A DNA stretch of 64,000 nt from Centrapalus pauciflorus. Lineage: Eukaryota > Streptophyta > Magnoliopsida > Asterales > Asteraceae. Position numbers and translations under genes: made by a program. Shown one piece after another: positions 25,501 to 36,893 of this stretch (positions within the stretch are counted from its first letter, which is position 1; every line of letters begins with the position of its first letter). The stretch lies in NCBI GenBank assembly GCA_020465985.1, contig JAANYP010001767.1, positions 39,876 through 103,875 of the forward strand, given 5' to 3'. Below the pieces are notes generated by a model, which worked only from the letters and a program-made list of their open reading frames with translations, had not been told where the DNA came from and did no database searches.

Positions 25501-26681
25501 TGATCCCTACTTATTTCGTGTATGTGCAGATCAAATCATCCAAAAATGTGTGTACGGAGAGGAAACAAAGAAGATCTTGCATCATTACCATCAAGGAGCG
25601 ACCGGCGGCCACCATGGAGTAAACACCACCGCAAAGAAAGTCTTCGATGCCGGGTTTTATTGGCCAACCATCTTCAAGGATGCCAGTGAATGGGTAAGGA
25701 CATGTGATGCATGTCAAAGAGCATGTAATATCTCTTCCCGAAATGAGATGCCTCAAAACTCAATCCAAGTGTGTGAACTATTCGACATTTGGGGCATCGA
25801 TTTCATGGGACCATTTCCCTCATCGCATGGCAATAAATATATTCTTGTTGTAGTTGATTATGTGTCGAAGTGGGTCGAAGCACAAGCGTTATCAACAAAT
25901 GATGCTAGAGTTGTGGTCAAGTTTTTAAAACGACTATTTTCACGCTTCGGTGCTCCTAAAGCTTTGATAAGCGATAGGGGCACTCATTTTTCAAATGCTC
26001 AACTTGACAAAGCTTTGCAACGCTATGGGGTAACTCATAGATTTGCAACGGCATATCACCCACAAACGAGTGGGCAAGTTGAAGTAACAAACAGAGCGTT
26101 GAAAAGAATTTTAGAACGAACGGTTGGCCAAATCAGAAAAGAGTGGGCGGATAAACTTGATGACGCCCTTTGGGCCTTTAGAACCGCCTACAAAACTCCA
26201 ATTGGCACAACTCCTTTTCGGTTGGTATATGGTAAGGCTTGTCATCTTCCCGTGGAACTTGAACACAAGGCATTTTGGGCTTTGAAAGTGTGCAACTTGG
26301 ACTTAATTGAGGCCGTAGAAAAAAGAAAGCTCCAAATAAATGAATTGGATGAATTGCGCGAAGAGCCATACGAGAGTGCTCGTATCTTTAAATAAAAGAC
26401 AAAAAGATTACACGATAAGCGCATTCATAACAAACAATTCAAGGTCGGAGACAAAGTTTTGTTATTTAATTCAAGATTAAAATTTTTTCCCGGGAAGTTA
26501 GGCTCCCGATGGTCCGGCTCATTCACGATCGCCCATGTTTTTATCATATGGAACCTTGGAACTTGCACAACCCGAGGGCGAAAATTTTAAAGTGAATGGA
26601 CATCGGTTGAAACATTATTTGCCGGACCGATCAAGGGATGAGGGTGGAGAGATCATTAATTTGATCTCTAACCACAGTTGA
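22526..26681 (+). pseudogene. Element C pol: protease, RT, RNase H, integrase
   Basis: Continuous with gag. Protease near 23110 (ADLGASINLMP). RT 24150-24700 with VCIDYRKLNDATRKD and VFMDDFSVF, keeping the catalytic DD. RNase H 24940-25300 (DASDF, ENYTTTEKELLAVVFA, FTDHAAL). Integrase 25580-26400 with HH/CC zinc ligands (CDACQRAC), GIDFMG, SDRGTHFSN and GQVEVTNRA (D, D, E), and a C-terminal tail VGDKVLLFNSRLKFFPGKL. Breaks: TAA 23582, TAG 24104 (from TGG), frameshifts near 24660 and 24990, and TAA 26393. The last codons run to 26681. Confidence 0.92.
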
Positions 26682-26879
26682 AGTAGGGAGTGTGAGTCGA
26701 GCTTGGGACTCGTTAATAAACAAGCATCCTATCCCGTATTTTGCATTTTTTTATTTTGTTTGTCAAAATCTTATTTTCTCATAGTTTAAATTGTTGTAGA
26801 TGAAGTTTTTCGTTTTAATTTTAAGATAAAGTTTCTTTGTTTAAATGTTTAAGTAATCAATAAATAATATAAAAAACAT

Positions 26880-27165
26880 AATTTTGCAAACGCTCGGTAA
26901 GAATCACAGTAAGTTCCTCGCGACGCGACTCAACAGGCCATAGCGACGCGACTTTTGACGCCCTATTTTGCTTCTGATTACAGTAAGTTCCTCGCGGCGC
27001 GACCAGGTCTGGTCCATAAAAACCCTAGCCGCTTGTGACTGTCGCAAAACACAACCCTTCACCCCTAAAACACTCAATCTGTGAATTTTTTTGTCCCAAT
27101 ATCGCCATTTTCTCCCAAATAGGTAAATAGATCTTCATTTTTCTCTCATTTCTCCTAAAGCAAAG
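26880..27165 (+). promoter_or_regulatory. Internal promoter-like region and leader exon in element C
   Basis: Three GC-rich words (26919, 26941 and 26993) precede a TATA-like CCATAAAAA (27014-27022) overlapping the telobox AAACCCTA (27020-27027). A pyrimidine-rich leader follows, ending CAAAG at 27165 before GTATGT. This looks like a plant promoter plus first exon for the accessory gene. Inferred from motifs. Confidence 0.5.
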
Positions 27166-27626
27166 GTATGTTCTTCCTGCATTGTTTATCTCTTTCATCT
27201 TTGGTAAGTTTTTCTTCATGAAATGTGGTCTCCATTGTTTCTTGACGAATATTTTTGCTTTTTAAGAGTATTGATAATTTATTCTGCTCTTCTCAAGTTG
27301 CTTGCTTCTAGATGATAGATTTTTGCATACGCTTTGGATAACGGTTAAGGAGTATTGTTGATGTTGCAATTTTTTGTTGAGATGAAGAATGAAATTTATT
27401 TTTTGATAGGGTTCCTCGCTTAGGATCTTTATTTATTTGGGAAGAAAATGTGGTTTACATTTAGTAAAATTGCATTCTTTTTATAATTTTTGCACTTTAA
27501 TTGTGTTGATTGAGTGATTTCTCTTGAGATAGAGTGTAATGTGGGAAATGTGGGTTTTTAGAATGAATCTTGCTCTTGAATGTGGTAATTGTGCATGTTG
27601 TGATTGGTATCATATGTGTTTTGTAG
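27166..27626 (+). other. Putative intron before the element C accessory gene
   Basis: Donor CAAAG/GTATGT and acceptor TGTGTTTTGTAG/A bound 461 bp of T-rich, non-coding sequence. The acceptor lies one base before the ATG, mirroring element A. A second possible donor is at 27121 (GTAAAT). Confidence 0.55.
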
Positions 27627-27627
27627 A

Positions 27628-29168
27628 ATGGCGGGTCTTGGAAAACGACTTAGGGGTTCGGGTTCTCGTTCGGGGGCCCATGATGAGGATATGCCGATAG
27701 CCGTGGGTGATTCCCACCCGTTTTTAAACTTTGATAATGTGGCTTCGACACGCCGGAAGGAATCCTATTAGAAGGCAATGAAGGTCATCCAAAAGAGGGA
27801 AATTTATCTTGGTCGTCTGGTCGATTGGGACTTTCTGAGAACGGTCGAACGAGCTGGTCATCCAGGTTTAGCCGCGCAATTACAAGACAAATTCAAAGTG
27901 GAGTTCATGAACTTCACCTCCATTGCGTAGGTGAATCTGATAAACCTGGACGAAATTTCTTACGTGGAACTCACCCGTGAGTTCATGGCATCATATAGCT
28001 TCCTCCTAGGGACCTCCGACCTGAACGACAACGACAAAATCACGTTTAGACTTGGTGGAGTTGAGAGATCCGTTTCAGTCATCGATCTTGCAGTTCGGAT
28101 GGGGGTATACTCCCGTCAGGACGTGCGCCATCCGGACTTTGCCGACTATATTGCTACTGGATTTATCGATCGGCCGGATGATTTTAGCACGCAGGATTTT
28201 TGGAGTCAAATTGCTACTGGTATGTTTGACCCCAAGACGGCAAATGAATCTCAATTTTACGACATTATAGATTGGTTGGTTCATCGCTTCTTGACATTCA
28301 CAATCGCTGGAAGGAAACAGAGTCAGGAAAAGGTTTCCTTGCACGATTTGGAGCTCCTCTTCTATGTCCTCTCGCCTGAGTATCATTGTTGCATTCCTTA
28401 TCATTTAGCGGCCTTTTTAAAGGCCGAATCGGAGAAAAAGGAAAAGAGTGCAATCACCACAGGCCGTTACATTACCTGCCTAGCCCAGTCATACAATTTG
28501 TTGACCCCGGCTACTCTCAGTTCCATGAGAGCCTGCGCCCCGATGAAGACGACAGATGAACACTATCTGACGCAAACCAAGATAGTCCAACGGGTCTAAC
28601 CGGCGCAGAGGCTAATTCTTTGTAGCGGCCGATCTAGACCGAGAGGGGGGCGAGTAGAAGTAGATGAGGAAGAAGAAGAAGACGATGAGGAAGTTGAAAT
28701 GGAGGTACAACGGCCAGCCCGCCGGAGCTCAGCCGGTTGGGAACCACGTATTTCTGGGTTGGAAGATTAGATGGCTGCCTTGGGAGTTACTATTAGGGAT
28801 GGGTTTTCGGCTATGAATGCGGGGTTTTCCAATCAAACCGCAAGGTTTGATCAGATAGAACCTCGTTTAGCGACTTATGAGGCAAGATTCGATGCTTCGG
28901 GGACGAAATGCGCGGTCTCCAAACTAACTTTGACCACTTCGCAATGTCTTCACAAAGACATTACGACCACTTTTCAGCGTTTATGCAAAGTCAAGGTTAC
29001 CAAGCACCGCCTCCACCACAGTACCAGCTGCAGCAGTTCCAGCCCCATCAATACAACCAAGATCACTTTCAAGCGCCACCAGATTTTACCTCAAGCCAAT
29101 TCGCCGATGACCACTTCCAGTTTCATGACCATCACTTTCACCAGGATCCACCGTCAGGGGCCCTTTGA
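27628..29168 (+). pseudogene. Element C accessory (env-position, Athila ORF-like) gene
   Basis: Begins MAGLGKRLRGSGSRSG. Stops at 27769, 27928 and 28768 (all TAG, from CAG by C-to-T) and TAA at 28597 interrupt it. The central intact part (27931-28596) has ITFRLGGVERSVSVIDLAVRMGVYS, a conserved plant transposon-protein/Athila ORF pattern, then FYDIIDWLVHRFL and ITTGRYITCLA. An acidic linker (EEEEEDDEE), an amphipathic stretch (FSAMNAGFSNQTARFDQIEP) and, after a frameshift near 28900, a Pro/Gln/His-rich tail end at 29168. No clear signal peptide or transmembrane helix. Function unknown. Confidence 0.8.
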
Positions 29169-30779
29169 GGGGTTGTTTGCAATTCTCTATCCTTTTCTTT
29201 TCTTTTCTTTTTTTATTGCATTTTAGTTTAGTCACATTTACATTTCTGCATATTTTTTTTAGTTTATCTTACGTTTTCTTTCTTTTTGTAGGTACATGCT
29301 TCATGTGTTGTTTCAGCTTTAAATGTTTCTCCGTGCCAATTTATGTCGCCTCGCACGCCGCAACAGGGGAGTAACTCTTTTCCCTTTCTTCGTGATTTAA
29401 GTTGTTATTGCTTGACATTGGAGACAATGTCATGTTCAAGTGTGGGGTGGGGTTAGATTTTCTGAATTGAGTTTTGTTTGTTGTTTGTCCTAAGCTGCTA
29501 ATTGGAAGTTAGGCCTTTTTGTCAAACTTTTTCTCTATTTTTGCAAGTTAGACTCTTAGATAATATTGTTCTAATTTAAATGCATGCGAAGCTAGATGAG
29601 TTCATTGTGGTTGTTTAAATGCTAGAGATGTTTTATGGAGTGCATTATTAGGATTCTTGGATCAAAACCACACGATTAGCAATTTGACCCTCAATATTCA
29701 TTTCGTGAGACTTGAGCCTAATAGCATACACTTTTTATGCTCACTTTCGTTTCTGTGTGTTTGGCCAATGTTGTTTAATAGAAGTAGAACTTGATTTTTA
29801 ATACATGTCAAAAATCGCAATTTTTGAAAATTTTGGCTTGTTTAAAGGCTGTTTGTAGGAAAACCAATTTCTTTGTTTTATTTAATTTTCTTTTTCCCAC
29901 TTATCCTTCCCTTAGTAGCCCTGTTGAGCCTTTTCCCTTTCGTTTCAGAAAACCCCCATTTTCTTCCCTTTTCTAAACCGTTGTCTTCTATTTCTTTGGT
30001 CCGGACGGGTACTTCTTTTGTGAAAATCAGTATTTGGTGGGAAAAAAAAAAAGAAAAAAAGAAGAGAGAAATTTCTAAATTCCCGTATTTAGTCCAAGAT
30101 CTCCGGTGTCGGATCTATTGATCGAAGGCTCGACGAGATTGAATGTCTCTCTTCCAAGTCCAAATATGCATCTTTCTCTCAATTTAAGTTTCTTGCTGTT
30201 AGTTAGTAATAAATGGAGGTTGCTGTCATGCCTCAAATTGTGGAAATAACTCCTGATTTTGAGCAGAAGTTGTGTCCCATCCTGTCTCGTGTCTTCTCTT
30301 TTATCTCCTAATTCTTTTCTTTTTCTTTGTCTTTTTCTTTTTCTTTTCTGCCAAGCCTAGCCAAAGTCCAACCCCGTAGCCTTTTTTCTATGCCAATTTT
30401 GGATTTTTAAGCGATCAAGATTTGATTTTTTGTCAAGCTTATGCCTATATTGATCAACATGAATGACGTTGAGTGGATTGTGAAATTATACACACTTAGA
30501 ATGATATACACTTGAGTGTTGAGTGAAATCCATGGTGAGGTGCTAGTTCGTGTTGGCTAGATTTTGGAATCTTTGATGTTGTGCATACTCTAGTTTTTGC
30601 ATCTCTTGCTTTGAATGATCACATCTTTACTCGTTGGGCTTCAATTGTATTTATTTCGGATCTTTATTGTTTAGGAGTCTCTCTTATATGTTTGTAGAGA
30701 GAGTTTGTCGAAAAGGCCCTTTTAAATTTCAATAATGCAGTTTGCTTGAGGACAAGCAATGTTCAAGTGTGGGGTATTT
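29169..30779 (+). other. Element C 3' non-coding region
   Basis: 1.6 kb without a supported ORF, T-rich. Two copies of a TTCAAGTGTGGGG block occur: at 29434-29450, after GGAGACAATGTCATG, and at 30762-30779, after GAGGACAAGCAATG, next to the LTR. Confidence 0.75.
30766..30779 (+). promoter_or_regulatory. Element C polypurine tract
   Basis: AGTGTGGGGTATTT directly before the LTR TG. Purine-rich but interrupted, as in other Athila elements. Confidence 0.7.
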
Positions 30780-32276
30780 TGATGAAACACTTTTCGGATA
30801 TATATTTGCGTCACTTTTACCCCTAGTTTTTCCAGTTTTTATCTAAAACACATTTATATCGCATCTATTTATGCTATATTCGTGTTTTCAGGTTGCTTGA
30901 AACCGATGTTCCCATTTCGAAGAGTTTCCCTTCCTCTACGTGACAAGAAAGGAAAGATATGAGCATTTTGTGCAGTCCCGTGAGCAGAATCTTGGTCGCG
31001 GCGCGACCTTTTCCACTTCGCGTCGTGACGTTTCGTACCGATTATGATGATTAAAAGCAGAAATAGGGTAGCTGCGCGATCAGTGACAACCTAGCGGCCC
31101 GACCTTCAGCAGCAGATACTGACCTGTTCGTACAACAGTCAGTAGCGACACGACCATTTGAATGGTAGCGGCGTGACCAGGCTTAAATCTGATGCTATTT
31201 AAGCATCTTTTTCTCTAAAATTGAAGGGTCTTATCAATACCTAGGGTTTGGAGTGGAGGCTACGAATTTTCTCCTGTAGAGAGCACGTGAATGACTGAAA
31301 GTTGATGCAAGTGGAGTTATTGTTACTATCATTGGGGGAGTTTTCTTTGTAACCATCGTTTATTTGCATGAACCTCTCTTCTATTTGTGTTTTTAGTTTA
31401 TTCTCTATGGCTAGTGAGTAGTTTTCTTTGTAATCATTCGGGTTTGTCAACCCCGAAACATTAGATGCACATTTGTTAGCAAGTTTTTAGGTATTTATCA
31501 TTTCGATTCCTTGTTAGACTTATCTCTTGAAGGATATTTAAAATACATGTTTCATTTGGTGATTAATGAGTTGTTTAAAAGCGAAAGCTAAAATTAATTT
31601 GTTAGTCATTCTTTACGAATTTGTCTATGGATTTGTTTTGGCCTTGAGCTAGAAATAGTGAAAGGATTTATTTCATGTATTTTAGATTCTATTAACGAGA
31701 ATATTTTGTTTGGATGAAAATCTAGCATTATATGTGTATTTGCGAAAGTAGATTCACCTTTCAAGAAATCGATTTGTATGAATATTATCTTTGTGTAATT
31801 AATCGGTTAGTTTATTAGGAGAATTCCGACTATCTAATCTTTTAATTTAAAAGCAAAGCAAGTCGAAAGAGGAGTTTGTAACACTTGATTATATTTTCTT
31901 AACCTTTAACTATGTTATGCTTAATTTCTAGTCATCTAATGTGCGGGGGGAGTAAACTTGAATGATTACCTTTTATTCTCTGATTTTAAACATTTGCAAT
32001 CGTTTAATCTTAGTGCATTATTTTATATTCACGTAGCATTTAGTGAAATAGTTTTTAATTGAGTAATAGTTTCTAAATTTGGTATTTTGTTTTCTCAAAA
32101 ATCAAATCATTTTTGATTTCGGCTAATTATTGACAACGAGTTTATTATCATCATTCTACACTGTGTCCTCGAGATCGATAACTCGGTTCTTGCCATTTAT
32201 ATGCTAGTAAACGATAGGTACACTTGCCTAATTGTCTATTAGTTCTTATTTTTGGTATATAACCATTAAGACATCA
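30780..32276 (+). repeat. Element C 3' LTR
   Basis: 1497 bp, TGATG to ATCA, followed by the GGTTT duplication. Matches 19411-20929. Confidence 0.95.
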
Positions 32277-35200
32277 GGTTTCTCTCTGTCCGGTCATATT
32301 CTTTGAACATCCGGAGTCAATGTACCACACATGATTTACCTATAAAACGAAGAAAAATGTGAGGTATTCACTTATAGTTGGGTACTTTAAAGTTTGGTAA
32401 ATCATGTGGTATTTTGTCAGGTATTTTAACAGATAAACTATTTGAATTTGGAACCAACTTTTAACACTCCTTTTGGGTATCCATTTTTGTATAGTTCGTT
32501 TTGGAACTGGTTTGAAAAGTTGCGTCTTTGGAACCATTTGTTGTTTAAAAGTAGGTTCCTTGTTCTTTGGAACCCATACAAACTTATCAGATTTATGCAC
32601 AGATTTGGCATTCACCACATGGCAATTAGTAGAAGTTTTATTACATACAAATTTATCTATGGATCTAATCCTATCTGTAACAGAACTCTCTTTCACTCTC
32701 CATTCTTGTCTAAAATGCTTCTTTTTCTTTGCGACTTGCTTCTTTCTCCAAATAAGCTTTGATGTTCTTTTCACAGAAATATCAGACATAATAGAAGAAC
32801 ATGAATTAGTCGATTTAGAATCAGTTTTACTCCGTAAAATTTTCTTACGTTCTGAAGCTTTTCCTTTCTTTGCAATTCTATTCTTTGATGAAGAGGATTC
32901 ACCTTTTTTGAATTTTGGATTAACATAAGTAACTTTAATCCTTTTCCTTATGTAAAACACGTGAAGATACTGATTTTACCTTATAATCTGTAGGTATTCT
33001 TTTCAAAATACTTACAGGTTCTTTGGGTTTATCAGATTGGTTGTCATGGAGTGGTTTAAGAATTCATCAATCTTGACAAACATTCTCTCCAATGAGTTAA
33101 AATCAGAGTTCATGTACAGATCAAATTCCTTTTCAAAATTGATAGAATCAGGTTGAATTGAAGGTTTCTGATCTGATTGAGTTTTACTTTCAGACTGATT
33201 TTTCAGTTTTATTTCCAAATCCTTAATTTCAGCCTGAAGTTTTTCATTTTCAGACTCAAAAGTTTTAAGTTTCAATTCTAGATCAGAATTAATCTTTTCA
33301 AGAATTGAATTTGGATTATATGGCTTTTGAGTGGAAGTAGTATTTTCAGATAAATCTTTTTCAGAATAAGTCTGAATATACTCTTCTGAAATGCAATTTT
33401 GATAACTATCATTTAGTTTGTTATAATACATTGTATTTTGCATTTTATCATTCCTCAACCTTTTCAGATCTTCACCAGTTTCTATCTCATCTGTTGCTTT
33501 TATAAACACCATTTTTAATCCCAATATCTAATATCATAAAGAGTTGGTGAAGATGAAATTGCTTTTGTTAGATATTTAGGATTATTCCAACCAATACCTG
33601 AGTTGGAATTATAAAATTCGGTATCTTTTGGTTGATTCAAATGGATTGTTTGATCCATTTGACCTCTTTTAATGAACTCATCTTCCAAGGGTTTGATTTT
33701 CTTATATAACTGTGTTCGTTCATCAAAGATTGAATGATATTTTACAGAAAAACTTGATGAATCTAACTCTGCTAATTTAAGTTTTTCTTTTAAGTCAGAT
33801 TTATTGTTACTCAGCTTTTGATTCTCAGTTTCAATTTCCTTGTATTTATCTTGCAAATAAGAAACTGATCTTAATGCTAATGCCTTATCCTTGGAAAAAT
33901 CTAATACTAAAGCACGTTCTTATCTTAATTTATTTTCCAAGGAATGGACATTTTTCTTTTCGACTTTTAATAATTTTTCAAATCTTTTTAGCATGTAACC
34001 ATCTGAGTACGTTTATGTTCTAGCACACAGGAGTCATAATCATAGAATCATAATTAGATTGTATGTCAGGTGTCTCTGAAGTGTCTTGGGCATCTAATTC
34101 TGATCCATCATCTTCCTGATATTTACTGCAACCTGCTTCTCCTGTGGCCATCAATGCCATATCCTCTCTCAGTTCATTGTCAGAATCAGAATCTTTTAGC
34201 TGTTCAGCTTCATCATCAATCAGGCCTACCCAACCCTCATCTTCAGCTAACATAGTAGAATCACTTAATTCAGATTCATTTAACACTTTTGATTTCAGGA
34301 AAATATGAGCTTCTTCGTCCAGAATGTCTTCATATTTAGACAGTTGCAGCCAGTGGTCGTCTTCAAGCATTAATGCCTTACCAGCCTCCTTTTTCTTTTG
34401 CCAGCAGTGTCTTCTGAGTGTAATAATCAGAATTCTTAACAACTGGCAATCTACATTCTCTAACAAAATGGTCTGGCTTGCCACAGTTATAGCATTTCTG
34501 GTCAGCATCTTTCTTGGTCAGCATCTTTCTTGGTCGGCTTATCAGTCTTCTCATATTTTTCAGTCCTTTTACCACTGCTCTCACCAGATTTTTCATACCT
34601 TTCTTTCGTTTCATATTTCCTAGAGCCTGTCTTGTATCACATCTTGTTGTTTGTCAGCTTGTGATAGAATTTTTCCTGGAATGCCTTTGTCAGCAAGGTC
34701 ATCTGCTTTTTCATCTCCTCTATCTCAGAGTCAACTAAAAAATCGGTTGATTCTGATTTCGAGGAACTACTGCTTATTACAACCCGCTTCTCCTTTTTCA
34801 ATTTATACTTGTATTTCTTATCTGCCAAGAGAGTCAGAGGATCAATTGTTGCCTTTTCTGCTTGTTTCTTTCCAGAGATTTTCCTTAAAACAACTTCTTG
34901 ATAGTTGTTAAGGTTCTCAAACACCATATGGAAATCTATATCGTCAATCTCTTTAGTCTGCTGGATAATCATTGTATATTTATCCCACTCCGGATTAAGC
35001 ACATTCAGGAATTTGACGTTTATATCCAGATTGGATTTTGTCACTCCATTCCTCTTCAATTCACTCACTAGATTGACAAACCTCAAATAAGTGCTTTCCA
35101 GCAACTCTCCTTCTCTCGCTCTAAAATTTTCAAATGTCATCAGACTGTTTCTCGCTCTATTCGTAGCTGCTTTATCTGAACCGCGCATAAGTTTACACAC

Positions 35201-35542
35201 CTCATCCCAGATGGATTTAGCGTTGCTTGTATTTGTCAGACTGATATATATCATTCAAAATAGAAATCAGTAAGAGCTTTCTGGCAGTTTTTCTTCTTTT
35301 TTGTGCATCATTTAGATTGGTGACCTCTACAGTTCTCTCCGGTATTTGAGGATTACCATTTGGTATAGCTGGAATTGTTTCAAGAAATACTATTGGTCCC
35401 TCTCTCAGGGATTTCAACATCTCCTCGGATAGGTCATGGAAGCTGATAAATTCCATAAACCGTTCCCTCCACTGAACGTACTCACCTCTATAGAGAATAG
35501 GAGGTTTGGTTTCCGAACCCAAGCTAGTGCATCTTTCGACAT
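32277..35542 (-). pseudogene. Element A gag and protease start
   Basis: Reading down from about 35542: the capsid-type domain (LYRGEYVQWRERFMEF, then SIWDEVCKLMRGSDKA and EWDKYTMIIQQTKEID); one knuckle CYNCGKPDHFVREC (34500); an acidic region; a long coiled coil with the conserved block FIKRGQMDQTIHLNQPKD and GIGWNNPKYL (33700-33590); a Lys-rich basic region with FVWVPKN and KWIPKRS (32560-32430); and the protease motif WYIDSGCSKNMTG at the border with C. At least five frameshifts or stops separate these parts. The coiled-coil block is the one kept in element F. Confidence 0.88.
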
Positions 35543-35639
35543 TGTGAATGATTAAACAGAATCTTCCAAGATCTTTTAATGGAATTTGATTGATTTTGAC
35601 TGAACACTGAATGAATGATCAAAGTTGTATGAAGTATGA

Positions 35640-36180
35640 TCAAACTCGAATTAGAAAGAGTAAAACTCGAATGTCAATGGATCAAACTCGAATGAAAGAG
35701 TTATGAAACTCGAACAAAGAATGAGTCAACTCGAATGATTAAGTGAAAAACTCGAATGGATCCTTATGAAACTCAAATCTAAAGTGATCAAACTCGAAAA
35801 GTTAGTAATAAAACTCGAATCACAAGTCAATGAAACTCGAATGCCAAGTCAATCAACTCGAATGAAGAACCAATAAACTCGAATCAACTTGAATCGTGTT
35901 TGATTAAACTCGAATGTTGTAGGATAAAACTCAAATCAACTTGAATTAAATTGTTTTGGTCTAATCAAACTCGAATGTAAGTTTAATCAAACCCGAATTT
36001 AAGTTTAATCAAACTCTAATTTAAGGTTAATCAAACTCGAATGTTTTTAAACAAACTCGAATGAAGGTTTTATACAACTCGATTAAAACTTATATTCAAC
36101 TCGATTAAAGCTGATATACAACTCGAATCCTTCTTTATAAAACTCGGTTAAAACTTTAATTTCAATATCATTCGAGTTTT
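35640..36180 (-). repeat. TCGAA-core short-repeat array in the element A leader
   Basis: Roughly 28 copies of AACTCGAAT and close variants (plus-strand reading; ATTCGAGTT in element sense) at a spacing near 20 bp, between the primer site and gag. The spacers are unrelated and some copies are decayed (AACTCAAAT, AACTTGAAT). Confidence 0.9.
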
Positions 36181-36591
36181 ATCACTTTTAAAATGTTCTA
36201 AGTCCATATTTCAACTTTTTCACCAAAAATTAATGATTTGATCGCAAATTGCAATCGAATGTGCGTTTTACACACATAAACACTTTTTGTGAAACTGACT
36301 TGACCAAATTCAGATCAAAATCCTTGAATTTTATCAAAAACAGTCAAGAACACAAACTTTTTCAAAAATTCATAAAATTCAAATAAGTTTTTGTGTGATT
36401 TGAATTACAAACTGAGATTATACTCATTTTGTTTGTCTTTAAAATTCACACCTTCGATCCAAGTATCAAAATCAAACACCCACTGAATTAAAAACCCCAA
36501 GGATTTTTCACATTTTCAAAAAAAACTAATGAAATAGTGTTCTTCACAAATATTTTTCAGATTCAAAATTCAAACAAATCTTGCCATTACA

Positions 36592-36604
36592 GGCTCTGAT
36601 ACCA
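36592..36604 (-). promoter_or_regulatory. Element A primer binding site (tRNA-Met type)
   Basis: The minus strand reads TGGTATCAGAGCC, two bases from the LTR end at 36607. Confidence 0.9.
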
Positions 36605-36606
36605 AT

Positions 36607-36893
36607 TGATATTCTCATATAATCAATCACAAACATATATCAAATAATTAAGAATAAGATTTGAAACTAACCGAATGCTTTGATAGATCAATCTCTGGAA
36701 TTACAATATGAAGAATGAGAGCACAATTATCAAGAAGTTGACCCTGCCGTACAAAAGGAATTTCCATGCAAAATGCAAATGTACGAACTGTACAATCACA
36801 GTACAACTTTTCGTATTTATACAAAAAGTTAAATCTATTACTAATTACAAAAAGACCCCTAAACTTATTATTGTCATCAATTTAAACTAATCA
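36607..36893 (-). repeat. Element A 5' LTR
   Basis: 287 bp, TG to CA. In element sense it has TATAAATACG as the TATA box near 36815 and a pyrimidine-rich downstream part. Short for a SIRE-like element. Confidence 0.85.

Larger units (their letters stand above)
19411..32276 (+). mobile_element. Athila-type Gypsy element C, nested in A protease
   Basis: 12866 bp with LTRs of 1519 and 1497 bp and the 5-bp duplication GGTTT (19406-19410, 32277-32281). Removing it restores the A frame across the protease (WYIDSGCSKNMTGQRET then LTNFVDKF). The primer site TGGCGCCGTTGCCGG and an integrase with WGIDFMGPFPSSHGNKYI are typical of Athila/Tat-type Gypsy elements. It has one gag-pol frame, then an internal promoter-like region, an intron and an accessory gene, and a long 3' non-coding part. 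Six in-frame stops in gag-pol plus two frameshifts make it inactive. LTR differences look like a few percent. Confidence 0.95.
1..36893 (-). mobile_element. Copia element A (SIRE/Maximus-like), outer host of B and C
   Basis: This is a Ty1/Copia retrotransposon on the minus strand. In element order it has a 5' LTR (36607-36893), a tRNA-Met-type primer site, a long leader, gag, protease, integrase, RT, RNase H, a spacer, an accessory gene and a polypurine tract, then a 3' LTR that leaves the window at base 1. B (8412-18874) and C (19411-32276) are inserted in it. Without them it is about 13 kb, within the size of the SIRE/Maximus lineage. The order PR-IN-RT-RH and the start of the RT segment (ATMNECLFSNFLSKIEPK) are typical of that lineage. 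Many stops and frameshifts make it defective. The target duplication cannot be checked because the left end is outside the window. Confidence 0.9.

Noticed and set aside
35640..36180. CRISPR-like array
   Set aside because: Repeat word is 9 bp, spacing irregular, no cas genes, plant genome.
1..36893. Envelope glycoprotein gene of a retrovirus-like element
   Set aside because: The env-position genes show no clear signal peptide, transmembrane helix or cleavage site; called accessory only.
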